24,298 nucleotides of DNA from Acidobacteriota bacterium (GCA_947465645.1 CANIBQ010000074.1:1-24298); one strand, 5' to 3'. Positions 7,898 to 16,495 are shown, counted from the first letter of the stretch. Notes: generated by a model not told the origin, from the letters alone. Numbers and translations are program-made.

Positions 7898-9814
7898 ATG
7901 GCAGCCAACCTGAACTTTCGAGTGATGGGGAGCGGCGAGGGTTCTGGCCGCAGCAGGGGTGGGGTGGCCCCGGCGGACCCGGTCAAGAAGAAGGTCTCGC
8001 CGTCGGCCGCCTGGCGGGAGGCGCAAGAGCTGATCTGGGCGCACCGCAAACGCCTCGGCCTCGGCCTCGCCCTCATGCTCGTCAGCCGGCTTGCCGGCCT
8101 CGTCCTTCCAGCCTCGTCGAAATGGCTGATCGACGAGGTGGTCGGGAAAGGGCGCACAGAACTGCTCGGGCCGATCGCTCTGGCCGCCGGCGCCGCCACC
8201 CTGGTGCAGGCAGGCACCTCTTTCGTGCTGTCGCAGATCCTGGGCGTCGCCGCACAGCGCGCGATCACTGACATGCGCAAGCGCGTTCAGGCCCGGGTAC
8301 TGCACCTTCCGGTGCGGTACTTCGACTCGACGCAAACCGGGATCCTCGTCTCGCGCATCATGCAGGACGCCGAGGGGATCCGGAATCTCGTCGGCAGCGG
8401 GCTCGTGCAACTGGTCGGGGGACTGGTGACAGCCGTGATGGGCCTGGGCGTGCTCTTCTGGCTCAATTGGCACCTGACGGCCATCACCATCCTGGTGCTC
8501 GCCGTCTTCGGCGGCGGGATGGCGTACGCCTTTCGCACGCTGCGGCCGCTCTTCCGGGAGCGCGGGAAGATCAACGCGGAAGTGGTCGGCCGCCTGACGG
8601 AAGCGCTGGGCGGGATCCGGATCGTCAAATCGTACACGGCGGAAAAGCGCGAGGAGATCGTCTTCACGAAGGGCGCCCACCGGCTGTTTCGCAACGTCGC
8701 GAAGTCGCTGACGGGCGTGTCGGCCACGACCGCCGGCAGCACCGTCGTCGTCGGCGTTGTCGGCGTGCTGATGATCTGGCTGGGTGGCCGCGCCATCATC
8801 GCGGGCGAGATGACGCTTGGCGATTTGATCATGTACATCTTCTTCATCGGTCTCGTGGCGGCGCCGCTCATCTCCATCGCGTCGATTGGCACGCAGATCA
8901 CCGAGGCGTTCGCAGGGCTCGACCGCATCCGCGAACTGCTCGACATGCCGACCGAGCTGGACGAAGACGTCAATCGCGCGCCGCTCGATCGGCTGACCGG
9001 CGACGTCGCGTTCGACGACGTCTGGTTCGAGTACCACCCGGGTCAGCCGGTGCTGCGCGGCGTCTCGTTCGATTCGGCGCCAGGCACGACGACGGCGCTC
9101 GTCGGGTCGAGCGGGTCTGGCAAGAGCACGCTGATCAGCCTGGTGATGGCGTTCAACCGGCCGACGAAGGGCCGCGTGATGATCGACGGCCGCGATCTGG
9201 CCGGATTGAAGCTGAGGGACTACCGCCAGCAGCTCGCCTCGGTGCTCCAGGACAACTTCCTGTTCGACGGGTCGATCGCCGACAACGTCGGCTACGCCAA
9301 GCCAGGGGCGACGCTCGAGGAGATCACGGAGGCGTGCCGCATCGCGCACTGCGACGAGTTCATCATGCAGTTTCCGCAGGGCTACGACACAATCGTCGGC
9401 GAGCGCGGCATCCGGCTCTCGGGCGGGCAGCGGCAGCGTGTCTCGATTGCCCGGGCGATCCTCGCCAACCCGCGGATCCTGATCCTCGACGAAGCGACGT
9501 CGAGCCTCGACAGCGAAAGCGAGCAGATGATCCAGGACGGCCTCCGCCGGCTCCGGTCTGGCCGGACGACCTTTGTCATCGCGCACCGGCTGTCGACCAT
9601 CCGCAGCGCCGACCAGATTCTCGTGCTCGAAGCGGGGCAGATCGTCGAGCGCGGCACCCACGCGGCGCTGCTGGCGCTCGACGGCCGGTACCGGCAGCTC
9701 TACGACAAGCAGTACAAGTTCGAGATGGACCGGTTCATCAATCCCGGCGAGGACTTCACGCCGGAGCCGGAAAAACCCGCGGCGCCGCCCCCCAAGGTCG
9801 GAACCGCCATCTGA
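7898..9814 (+). CDS. MsbA-type ABC exporter (fused membrane and ATPase domains)
   Basis: A half-transporter of 638 residues expected to work as a homodimer in the inner membrane. The Gly/Pro-rich tail (1-35) precedes a type-I exporter membrane domain (about 50-345, six segments, including LGLGLALMLVSRLAGLVL, LVGGLVTAVMGLGVLFWL and LIMYIFFIGLVAAPLISI). The ATPase domain has Walker A GSSGSGKST (403-411), Q-loop Gln451, LSGGQ (507-511), Walker B ILILDEA (527-533) and H-loop His563. It resembles lipid A/lipid flippases (MsbA) and multidrug exporters; substrate cannot be told. A Pro/Glu-rich tail of about 25 residues follows the ATPase. ATG 7898 is used; ATG 7925 would remove nine residues. The next genes follow closely, suggesting an operon. 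Confidence 0.93.
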   Translation: MAANLNFRVMGSGEGSGRSRGGVAPADPVKKKVSPSAAWREAQELIWAHRKRLGLGLALMLVSRLAGLVLPASSKWLIDEVVGKGRTELLGPIALAAGAATLVQAGTSFVLSQILGVAAQRAITDMRKRVQARVLHLPVRYFDSTQTGILVSRIMQDAEGIRNLVGSGLVQLVGGLVTAVMGLGVLFWLNWHLTAITILVLAVFGGGMAYAFRTLRPLFRERGKINAEVVGRLTEALGGIRIVKSYTAEKREEIVFTKGAHRLFRNVAKSLTGVSATTAGSTVVVGVVGVLMIWLGGRAIIAGEMTLGDLIMYIFFIGLVAAPLISIASIGTQITEAFAGLDRIRELLDMPTELDEDVNRAPLDRLTGDVAFDDVWFEYHPGQPVLRGVSFDSAPGTTTALVGSSGSGKSTLISLVMAFNRPTKGRVMIDGRDLAGLKLRDYRQQLASVLQDNFLFDGSIADNVGYAKPGATLEEITEACRIAHCDEFIMQFPQGYDTIVGERGIRLSGGQRQRVSIARAILANPRILILDEATSSLDSESEQMIQDGLRRLRSGRTTFVIAHRLSTIRSADQILVLEAGQIVERGTHAALLALDGRYRQLYDKQYKFEMDRFINPGEDFTPEPEKPAAPPPKVGTAI

Positions 9815-9836
9815 GCATCGGCGTATTGAAATAGCG

Positions 9837-10457
9837 ATGATTGATCCTGCTGTTCTCGTCCAGGACGTGCTGCGAGGCGTTCTCGGTGGCCGTCCCAAGA
9901 AATCGCGCAAGGCCCTCAAGTATCTGACCGGCGGCCGCGGCGGCTGGATGACCAACCCCAACACCCTGCTGACGGCCGCAGGCGTCGTCTGGGGCATCTT
10001 CGAGACCATCAATCAGCCCGCACCGATTCAAGGTCAGGCACCAACCCAGGCTCCACCGCCTGTCCCACCGGTTTCAACCTTCCCGACCGCGGTGCCCAAG
10101 GACGCGTTGAGGATGGTGAGGCTTGCGATCTCGGCCGCCAATGCCGACGGTGCGATGAATGAACAGGAGCGAGCGGCGGTCGTCGAGCACGCAAAGGCGT
10201 CGGGCGGCTCCGAGCTGGTCGGGTTCGAGCTGAACCAGCGGCGGCCCCTCGCGGACATCGTGACCGGCGTGACCGATCCCGCCCAGCGGGCCACGCTCTA
10301 TGTGCTCGCATTCACCGTGCTTCGCGCCGACGAAGAGATCACGGGCGCCGAGCGCATCTACCTCGCGCAGCTCGCGCACCTGCTCGGCCTCGACCCGGAC
10401 GAGGTGAAAAAGCTCGAAGCCGACGTCAGCACGCGCATCGATACCTTGGAGAACTGA
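9837..10457 (+). CDS. TerB-like / DUF533 (YebE-like) protein
   Basis: A 206-residue protein. The N-terminal part (1-60) has a basic patch GRPKKSRKALKYL and a weakly hydrophobic stretch (NTLLTAAGVVWGIFETI, 42-58), then a Pro/Gln linker (60-85) and an all-helical TerB-like domain (about 88-200). Two acidic half-motifs typical of TerB-fold proteins are seen: SAANADGAMNEQER (99-112) and VLRADEEITGAER (161-173). YebE-type DUF533 proteins are inner-membrane-associated and often stress related; their biochemistry is unknown. ATG 9837 is chosen because the open frame upstream is the shadow of the ABC gene. The TGA is followed with no gap by the next ATG, so translation is coupled. Confidence 0.8.
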   Translation: MIDPAVLVQDVLRGVLGGRPKKSRKALKYLTGGRGGWMTNPNTLLTAAGVVWGIFETINQPAPIQGQAPTQAPPPVPPVSTFPTAVPKDALRMVRLAISAANADGAMNEQERAAVVEHAKASGGSELVGFELNQRRPLADIVTGVTDPAQRATLYVLAFTVLRADEEITGAERIYLAQLAHLLGLDPDEVKKLEADVSTRIDTLEN

Positions 10458-11483
10458 ATGTCACAGCAGCAGTGGTACATGGCGATTGGCGGTCACCAGG
10501 TCGGGCCTGTTTCGCAGGACGACGTGATCACGAACCTGAGGAACGGGACGATCGACGGCAACACACTCGTGTTCGGCGAGGGACTGACGAACTGGACGCC
10601 GCTGAAGGATGTGCCGGCGCTCGCGAGCTTCCTGGCGGGGCATGTCTCCTCCGCCGGAGCTGCCGTGCCGCCGCCGATCGTACCCGGCCGGCAGGCGCAC
10701 GACATCGATTTCAAGATCATCGGCGGCGAAATGCAGTTCGTCGAGGTCGAGCTCGACCCGGGCGAGAGCGCGGTCGCCGAAGCCGGGTCGATGATGTACA
10801 TGACGCCCGGCATCGAGATGGAAACGGTGTTTGGCGACGGCGGCGGGCAGCGCTCCGGCGTCATGGGCGCGCTGCTTGGCGCGGGCAAGCGGTTGATCAC
10901 CGGCGAGAGCCTGTTCATGACCGTCTTCACCAACGGTGGCGTGGGCAAGCAGCAGGTGTCATTCGCGGCGCCGTATCCGGGCAAGATTCTCGCGATGGAC
11001 CTGAAGCAGTTGGGGGGGCATCTCATCTGCCAGAAGGATTCGTTCCTCTGCGCCGCGCGCGGCGTGTCGATTGGCATCGCGTTCCAGCGCAAGATCGGCG
11101 TCGGCCTGTTCGGCGGCGAAGGCTTTATCATGCAGAAGCTCGAAGGCGACGGCCTCTGCTTCGTGCACGCGGGAGGCACGGTGCACCCGGTGGATCTCAA
11201 GGCTGGTGATACGCTGCGCGTCGACACGGGCTGCCTGGTCGCGCTGCAGCCGACGGTTGGCTACGACATCCAGTTCGTCGGCAAGGTCAAGACGGCGCTC
11301 TTCGGCGGAGAAGGGTTATTCTTTGCCACGCTCACCGGGCCTGGCCGGGTGTGGCTCCAGTCGCTGCCGTTCAGCAGGATGGCGGACCGGATCTACAAGG
11401 CGGCGCCGGCGGCGGGCGGAAGCCGCCGTGAAGGCGGGTCGATTCTCGGCGGCCTGGGCGATCTCATGGGCGGCGATCGCTAG
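10458..11483 (+). CDS. GYF_2 domain fused to AIM24/TIGR00266-family protein
   Basis: A 341-residue two-domain protein. Residues about 4-58 form a GYF_2-type domain (WYMAIGGHQVGPVSQDDV, then the GNTLVFGEGLTNWTPLKDV ending with a conserved Trp46), a bacterial peptide-binding module often attached to membrane proteins. After a Pro/Ala linker (65-80), residues about 83-310 are a double-psi-like AIM24 domain (FKIIGGEMQFVEVELDPGE, AEAGSMMYMTPGIEM, GLFGGEGFIMQKLEG, GEGLFFATLTGPGRVWLQS). The C-terminus is Gly/Arg rich (GGSILGGLGDLMGGDR). TIGR00266 proteins have unknown molecular function; the mitochondrial relative Aim24 is needed for inner-membrane organisation. It starts directly after the stop of the TerB-like gene. 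Confidence 0.87.
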   Translation: MSQQQWYMAIGGHQVGPVSQDDVITNLRNGTIDGNTLVFGEGLTNWTPLKDVPALASFLAGHVSSAGAAVPPPIVPGRQAHDIDFKIIGGEMQFVEVELDPGESAVAEAGSMMYMTPGIEMETVFGDGGGQRSGVMGALLGAGKRLITGESLFMTVFTNGGVGKQQVSFAAPYPGKILAMDLKQLGGHLICQKDSFLCAARGVSIGIAFQRKIGVGLFGGEGFIMQKLEGDGLCFVHAGGTVHPVDLKAGDTLRVDTGCLVALQPTVGYDIQFVGKVKTALFGGEGLFFATLTGPGRVWLQSLPFSRMADRIYKAAPAAGGSRREGGSILGGLGDLMGGDR

Positions 11484-11526
11484 GCCGTTTTTCACGATGG
11501 AAGTGAAAGCTGCTTTAGGAGAACTG

Positions 11527-11943
11527 ATGACTGGACAAACGTACGCGAACCACCGGCACCAGCCGAGGCTCTGGCTGGTCACCGTGTTCCTGGGCGTGAT
11601 CGCGCTCGGGCTGTTGGTGTTCCTCATGTTGTTGCGGCCGGCGGTCGTGACCGTTGCCCCGGTGCTCCTGGCGCTGACGGTGATCCTGACGGTCTGGATG
11701 GTGCGGCAATACGCGCTGCGCCTTCAGAACCGGATCATCCGGCTGGAGATGCAGGTCAGGCTTGCGAGGCTGGGCCGGGGCAGCGATGGCGACCGGTTGT
11801 CGATGCGGCAGATCGTCGCGCTGAGGTTCGCCTCGGACGCCGAAATGGGATCGCTCCTCGACAGGACGCTGGCCGACAAGCTCGAGCCGGATCAGATCAA
11901 GCGCGCCGTGAAGGACTGGCAGGGCGACTACATGCGAACATAA
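11527..11943 (+). CDS. DUF6526-like two-pass membrane protein
   Basis: A 138-residue protein: hydrophilic start with TYANHRHQPR, two membrane segments (about 15-37, LWLVTVFLGVIALGLLVFLMLL; about 40-58, VVTVAPVLLALTVILTVWMV), then a soluble helical tail with RIIRLEMQVRLARL and QIVALRFASDAEM, which I associate with DUF6526. Function is unknown. AGGAGA at 11517-11522 lies four bases before ATG 11527; ATG 11497 is in frame but lacks such a site. It sits between the AIM24 gene and the SDR gene with short gaps, so it belongs to the same transcript. Confidence 0.82.
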   Translation: MTGQTYANHRHQPRLWLVTVFLGVIALGLLVFLMLLRPAVVTVAPVLLALTVILTVWMVRQYALRLQNRIIRLEMQVRLARLGRGSDGDRLSMRQIVALRFASDAEMGSLLDRTLADKLEPDQIKRAVKDWQGDYMRT

Positions 11944-11947
11944 GCGG

Positions 11948-12964
11948 ATGCGTACCGCGTCCGTCCTCGTGACAGGCGCCAACGGGGAGATCGGCCACGG
12001 GCTGATCGCCCGGCTGGCCGCCATCGGGCGGCGGATCGTCACGATCGACATCGCGCCCCTCGAGCCGCCGCTGGCCAAGCTGGTCCGGCGCGAGGTCACC
12101 GGATCGATTACGGACACCGGCCTCCTCGAGCGCGTGCTGGCGGAATTCGAGATCGACCTCGTCTTCCACCTCGCCGCGCTCCTTTCGACGCGTTCGGAGT
12201 TCACGCCGGTCACCGCCCACGAGGTCAACGTCGAGGGCACCCTCAATCTGCTCGAGTTCGCCCATCACGAAGGCGAATCCCACGGCCGCCCGGTCGTCTT
12301 CATGTACCCCTCGTCGGTCGCCGCCTACGGGCTTCCCGATCTCGAGACGAAGACGCGGGCGAGGCGCGTCCGGGAAGACGAGTGGAACGTGCCCACCACG
12401 ATGTATGGGTGCAACAAGTTGTACTGCGAGCACCTGGGGCGATACTACGCGCGGCACTACAAACAACTGTCGGCCGATCCGACCGCCGGCCGCGTCGACT
12501 TCCGATGCGTCCGGTTTCCCGGACTCATCTCCGGGCTCACGAGCCCGTCGGGTGGCACGTCCGACTACGCGCCAGAGATGATCCACGCCGCCGCGCGCGG
12601 CGAGCCTTATGCCTGCTTCGTCCGTCCCGACACGCGCATCCCGTTCATGGCGATGCCGGACGCGATCGAGGCGCTGCTGCTCCTGGCATCGGTCGAACGG
12701 TCGCGCCTGACCAGGACCGCGTACAACCTCACCGCGTTCAGTCCCACCGCCGAGGAGATCTGCCACGTCGTCATGAAGGAATTTCCGGATGCGCAGATCA
12801 CCTGGAACGTCGACGAAAAGCGTCAGCGCATCGTCGACTCCTGGCCGGCGGACGTGGACGACACGGCGGCGCGCCGTGACTGGAGCTTTGCGCCGCGCTA
12901 CGATTTCGCGCGCGCGTTCGATGAATATCTGATCCCGACGATCCGAGAACGGTACCGACAATGA
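11948..12964 (+). CDS. Extended SDR, L-threonine 3-dehydrogenase-like / NAD-dependent epimerase
   Basis: A 338-residue Rossmann-fold SDR. NAD site GANGEIG (10-16), Asp34 probably binding the adenosine ribose, HLAALLS (74-80), catalytic Ser122/Ser123, and the YxxxK pair Tyr153/Lys157. The segment RFPGLISGLTSPSGGTSDYA (189-208) followed by CFVRPDTRIPFMAMPDAIEA closely resembles short-chain L-threonine 3-dehydrogenases, which convert threonine to 2-amino-3-oxobutyrate. Sugar-nucleotide epimerases share the same core, so the substrate stays open. No kbl (glycine C-acetyltransferase) gene is adjacent. The gene begins four bases after the previous stop, and its TGA overlaps the next ATG (ATGA). Confidence 0.88.
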   Translation: MRTASVLVTGANGEIGHGLIARLAAIGRRIVTIDIAPLEPPLAKLVRREVTGSITDTGLLERVLAEFEIDLVFHLAALLSTRSEFTPVTAHEVNVEGTLNLLEFAHHEGESHGRPVVFMYPSSVAAYGLPDLETKTRARRVREDEWNVPTTMYGCNKLYCEHLGRYYARHYKQLSADPTAGRVDFRCVRFPGLISGLTSPSGGTSDYAPEMIHAAARGEPYACFVRPDTRIPFMAMPDAIEALLLLASVERSRLTRTAYNLTAFSPTAEEICHVVMKEFPDAQITWNVDEKRQRIVDSWPADVDDTAARRDWSFAPRYDFARAFDEYLIPTIRERYRQ

Positions 12965-14385
12965 AGACGCATGGCTTGGCGAGCCGTAAAGGCTCGCCCC
13001 GCATCCTGTCCAGTAAAAGAGTAGTCAATTCGGTGCGGGCCCTCGCCCTGCTTGATGCGGCGGGGACTCGCGGCCTGCTTGATGCGGCGCGGACCTTTAC
13101 GGTCCGCGTTGTGATCGGTTCCTTCGCGATCGCGAGCCTGAGCGCACAAGGCACCAGCATGAACACACTTGGAGAGCGGTACGCCCGGCTCGTGCTCGCG
13201 ATGGGGCAGCACGACGCAGATTACGTGGATGCCTACTACGGCCCGCCCGAATGGCGGAAAGACGCCGAGGCGGCGAAGAGTCCGCTTGCCGAGATCGTGA
13301 CGCGTGGCGCGGCGCTGGCTCGCGACCTCGCGGCCGCGGCGCCGCCGGCGTCCGCAGAGGAGATCGTCCGGCTGCGGCATGCGTACGTCTCGCGCCAGCT
13401 CGAAGCGCTGCGCTCGCGTGCGGCGATGCTGCAGGGAACGACGTTTCGATTCGACGAGGAATCGAAGGCGTTGTACGACGCCGTCGCCCCCACGCACAGC
13501 GCCGCTGAATTCGAGCAGGCGCTCGCCGAGCTCGAGAGCAAGCTCCCCGGCCAGGGTCCGCTCGTGCAGCGGTATGACGAATTCCGCAGCCGCTTCATCA
13601 TTCCGAAAGAGCGCCTGGATGCGACGTTCACGGCGGCGATCGAGGGATGCCGCAGCCGGACGCTGCAGCACATCACGCTGCCTCCTGGCGAGACGTTCAC
13701 CGTCGAATACGTCACCGGCAAGAGCTGGAGCGGTTACAACTGGTACCAGGGGAACTACCGGAGCCTCATCCAGGTCAACACCGACCTGCCGATCTACATC
13801 GACCGCGCCATCGACCTCGCGTGTCACGAGGGCTACCCCGGCCATCACGTGTACAACGTGCTGCTGGAGAAGAACCTGGTTCGCGATCGAGGCTGGGTGG
13901 AATTCACGGTGTACCCGCTGTTCTCGCCGCAATCGCTGATTGCGGAGGGCACGGCCAACTACGGCATCGACGTCGCCTTTCCGCGCGCCGAGCGGCTCGA
14001 GTTCGAGCGCCGCGTGCTGTTTCCGGCGGCGCAGCTCGAGTCGGCCGTGGCGCCGCAGTACTATGACGTGCTGGCCCTGGTGGAGAAGCTCTCGTATGCC
14101 GGCAACGAAGCCGCGCGGCGGTACCTGGACGGCGAGATCGACAGGAATGCGGCCATCGGCTGGCTGGAAAAATACGGGCTGTATTCGAGGCCGCGTGCCG
14201 AGCAGCGCGTCCGCTTCATCGAGCAGTACCGCAGCTACGTGATCAACTACAACCTTGGCAAAGACATGGTGGCCGCGCATATCGAGGCGCGAGGCGGCAC
14301 GCCTGAACATCCGAACACGCGGTGGGAGGAGTTCGCGCGTCTCATCTCGTCGCCGCGGCTTCCGTCAGGACTGACGCCGAAATGA
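12961..14385 (+). CDS. DUF885-family putative zinc metallopeptidase with repeat-derived leader
   Basis: A 474-residue DUF885 protein. The family signature H-E-x-x-P-G-H-H is present as His289 to His296 (LACHEGYPGHHVYNVLLEKN), with a likely third ligand Glu329 in LIAEGTANYGID. The body starts at about residue 67 (MNTLGERYARLVLAMG). Before it lies a short export-like segment (VRVVIGSFAIASLSAQG, 48-64), preceded by about 45 residues encoded by palindromic repeat DNA. ATG 12961 overlaps the SDR stop (ATGA), which favours coupled translation from there; ATG 13159 would give a leaderless 408-residue cytoplasmic form. At about 408 residues after the leader the product is shorter than many DUF885 proteins. 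Substrate is unknown. Confidence 0.85.
   Translation: MKTHGLASRKGSPRILSSKRVVNSVRALALLDAAGTRGLLDAARTFTVRVVIGSFAIASLSAQGTSMNTLGERYARLVLAMGQHDADYVDAYYGPPEWRKDAEAAKSPLAEIVTRGAALARDLAAAAPPASAEEIVRLRHAYVSRQLEALRSRAAMLQGTTFRFDEESKALYDAVAPTHSAAEFEQALAELESKLPGQGPLVQRYDEFRSRFIIPKERLDATFTAAIEGCRSRTLQHITLPPGETFTVEYVTGKSWSGYNWYQGNYRSLIQVNTDLPIYIDRAIDLACHEGYPGHHVYNVLLEKNLVRDRGWVEFTVYPLFSPQSLIAEGTANYGIDVAFPRAERLEFERRVLFPAAQLESAVAPQYYDVLALVEKLSYAGNEAARRYLDGEIDRNAAIGWLEKYGLYSRPRAEQRVRFIEQYRSYVINYNLGKDMVAAHIEARGGTPEHPNTRWEEFARLISSPRLPSGLTPK
12970..13113. repeat. Cluster of short palindromic and direct repeats inside the DUF885 leader
   Basis: GGCGAGCCGTAAAGGCTCGCC (12979-12999) and CGCGGACCTTTACGGTCCGCG (13088-13108) are near-perfect palindromes of the same style (GTAAAGG or CCTTTAC centre). 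Between them CCTGCTTGATGCGGCG occurs twice, at 13048-13063 and 13075-13090. This is dispersed-repeat sequence, but the reading frame of the DUF885 gene passes through all of it without a stop. Confidence 0.8.
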
Positions 14386-15362
14386 TTGCGATCGAAATCT
14401 CCACTCCTGGCGGTCCGGAGGTGCTCAGGCCGGTCGAACGGCCAGACCCGGTTCCCGGCCCGGGCGACGTCCTCATCGAAGTGGCCGCGGCGGGCATCAA
14501 CCGGCCCGACGTGATGCAGCGCCGCGGACGCTATCCGCCGCCGCAGGGCGCATCCGACATCCCGGGCCTCGAAGTCGCCGGCACGGTCGCCGCCGTCGGC
14601 GAAGGCGTGCCCGACTGGCACGTCGGCGATCCGGTCTGCGCGCTCGTCTCGGGCGGCGGCTACGCGACGCTCTGCGTCGCGCCCGCGGCGCAGTGCCTGC
14701 CGGTGCCGTCGCCGCTCGACCTCGTCAGCGCGGCCGCCGTGCCGGAGACGTTCTTCACCGTCTGGACGAACGTCTTCGATCGCGGAAGGCTGAAGCTCGG
14801 CGATGACGCGCTCTTCCACGGCGGCACGAGCGGGATCGGCACGACCGCCATTCAGCTCGCCGCCGCGCGCGGCGCGCGCGTGTTTGCCACGGCCGGGACG
14901 GACGAGAAATGCCGCGCCTGCGAGAAGCTCGGCGCGGTGTGGGCCATCAACTACAAGAAGGAAGATTTCGTCGCCGTCATCAACGAGATGACAGGCGGGC
15001 GCGGCGTTGACCTGATCCTCGACATCGTCGGCGGCGAGTACGTCGCCCGTAACATCTCGGCGCTCGCGGTGGATGGGCGCCTGGTGCAGATCGGGTTGAT
15101 GGGCGGCGAGACGGCGACGCTCGACCTGCGCCGCATCCTGGGCCGGCGGCTGACGCTCACCGGCTCAACGCTGCGGCCGCGATCGATTGAGGAGAAGGGG
15201 CAGATTGCCCGCGCCCTGCGGCAGGAAGTCTGGCCGCTGCTCGAGCAGGGAATTGTAAAACCGATTATCTACCGCACGTTTCCACTGGCCGAGGCGTCCG
15301 AAGCTCATCGGCTCATGGAATCGAGCGACCACATCGGCAAGATCGTTCTCGTGTCGACGTAA
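14382..15362 (+). CDS. Zinc-free NAD(P)H:quinone oxidoreductase (PIG3/Qor type)
   Basis: A 326-residue medium-chain dehydrogenase of the quinone oxidoreductase branch (PIG3-like). GINRPDVMQRRGRYPPP (38-54) is the hallmark of this group, followed by IPGLEVAGTVAAVGEGV (60-76), the Rossmann loop HGGTSGIGTTAIQL (146-159) and IVGGEYVARNISALAVDGRL. No structural-zinc cysteine cluster is present, as expected. It probably reduces quinones or reactive carbonyls in the cytoplasm. The start ATG overlaps the previous TGA (ATGA at 14382-14385), so it is coupled to the DUF885 gene. The last 58 bases overlap the convergent alpha-hydroxy-acid dehydrogenase gene. Confidence 0.94.
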   Translation: MIAIEISTPGGPEVLRPVERPDPVPGPGDVLIEVAAAGINRPDVMQRRGRYPPPQGASDIPGLEVAGTVAAVGEGVPDWHVGDPVCALVSGGGYATLCVAPAAQCLPVPSPLDLVSAAAVPETFFTVWTNVFDRGRLKLGDDALFHGGTSGIGTTAIQLAAARGARVFATAGTDEKCRACEKLGAVWAINYKKEDFVAVINEMTGGRGVDLILDIVGGEYVARNISALAVDGRLVQIGLMGGETATLDLRRILGRRLTLTGSTLRPRSIEEKGQIARALRQEVWPLLEQGIVKPIIYRTFPLAEASEAHRLMESSDHIGKIVLVST

Positions 15363-16495
15363 GACTCATCCAGTTCGGCGACAGACGACACCCCAAGGAG
15401 CTTCATCGTCCGCGCGACGTCGCTGCGGAGGATCTCGATCGCCCGGGCCACACCTGGGCCACCCGCCGCACCGAGGCCGTAGGCGTAGGCACGTCCAATC
15501 AGCACCGCCCGCGCGCCGAGGCACAGCGCCTTGACGACGTCGGTGCCGCGGCGGATGCCTCCATCGAGCAGCACTTCCGCCTGTCCCTTTACCGCCGCCA
15601 CCACTTCCGGGAGCGCCCGCAAAGTGGCGGAGACCCCGTCGAGCTGACGTGCGCCGTGATTGGAGACGACGATCGCCTGCGCGCCCACGTCCACCGCGCG
15701 GCGCGCGTCCTCGGCCGTGAGCACGCCTTTGACGACGATAGGCCCGCCCCAGGCTTCCCGGATCCAGTCGAAGTCTTGCCACGTCACCACCGTATGTTCG
15801 AGCGCGACGCTGACATCGGCGTACGGGAACGGGCCCTGGCCGTCCACGACGACGTTGGGGAACGACATGAGGCCGCCGTCGGCGAGAAAGTCCATCAGCC
15901 ATCGCGGCCGCGCGAAGAACTGCGACAGGTGGCGAAGCTTCGTCGGCAGGCTGTCGCCGAGCAGTTCCTTGGTGCCGTTGCGGACGTCGCGTTCACGCAA
16001 GCCTGCGACCGGCGTGTCGATCGTGACGACCAGCGCAGAGAATCCCGCCGCCCTGGCGCGGGCGATGGCGCCGCGCGCCGCGTCACGGCCGCCCAGCAGG
16101 TAGAGCTGATACCAGACGTGGCGGTCGGAGGCCTGCGCGACATCTTCCATCCGGCAGCCCGAGAGCGTGGACAACGTGTAGGTCGTGCCGGCGCGGGCCG
16201 CTTCGCGTGCCGCCACTTCCTCGCCGCGCGGCCAGAACATGCGGCTGCTGCCCACGGGGGCGAGGATGAACGGGAGGTCGATCTTCTGGCCGAGGACGGT
16301 GGTGCCGAGGTTGAGGCTGGAGACCGCGACCGCGTGCCGTGGCCGGAAGGTGACCATCTCGAACGCGCGGCAGTTTTCGCGCAGCGTCACTTCGGCGTCG
16401 GCCGCGCCGTCGATGTAATCGAACACCACGCGGGGGAGCCGCCGCCTGGCGATCCGCCGGAGGTCTCCGATGTTGACGACTTGGTCAGTCCGCAT
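15305..16495 (-). CDS. FMN-dependent alpha-hydroxy-acid dehydrogenase (LldD/glycolate oxidase family)
   Basis: A 396-residue (beta/alpha)8 flavoprotein that oxidises an L-2-hydroxy acid to a 2-oxo acid. N-terminal VFDYIDGAADAEVTLREN with Tyr27, PFILAPVGSSRMFWPRGE, WYQLYLLGGRD (Gln130, Tyr132), VVTIDTPVAGLRERDVRNG (Arg168), Lys256, the active base His280 with Arg283 (VSNHGARQLDG), and the phosphate site DGGIRRGTDVVKAL (311-324) are all present. The exact substrate (lactate, mandelate, glycolate or another) is not readable. There is no membrane-anchoring extension. The start overlaps the end of the GNAT gene by 11 bases; the end overlaps convergent qor by 58 bases. It is the last gene of the metH transcript. 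Confidence 0.94.
   Translation of the reverse strand: MRTDQVVNIGDLRRIARRRLPRVVFDYIDGAADAEVTLRENCRAFEMVTFRPRHAVAVSSLNLGTTVLGQKIDLPFILAPVGSSRMFWPRGEEVAAREAARAGTTYTLSTLSGCRMEDVAQASDRHVWYQLYLLGGRDAARGAIARARAAGFSALVVTIDTPVAGLRERDVRNGTKELLGDSLPTKLRHLSQFFARPRWLMDFLADGGLMSFPNVVVDGQGPFPYADVSVALEHTVVTWQDFDWIREAWGGPIVVKGVLTAEDARRAVDVGAQAIVVSNHGARQLDGVSATLRALPEVVAAVKGQAEVLLDGGIRRGTDVVKALCLGARAVLIGRAYAYGLGAAGGPGVARAIEILRSDVARTMKLLGVSSVAELDESYVDTRTILPMWSLDSMSR

Noticed and set aside
7874..10012. Very long minus-strand open frame opposite the ABC transporter, and similar long frames opposite ubiD, metH, glnN and the SDR
   Set aside because: These are shadow frames of GC-rich genes, with Arg/His/Asp/Leu-biased composition and no recognisable domain; the sense-strand genes have clear family motifs.
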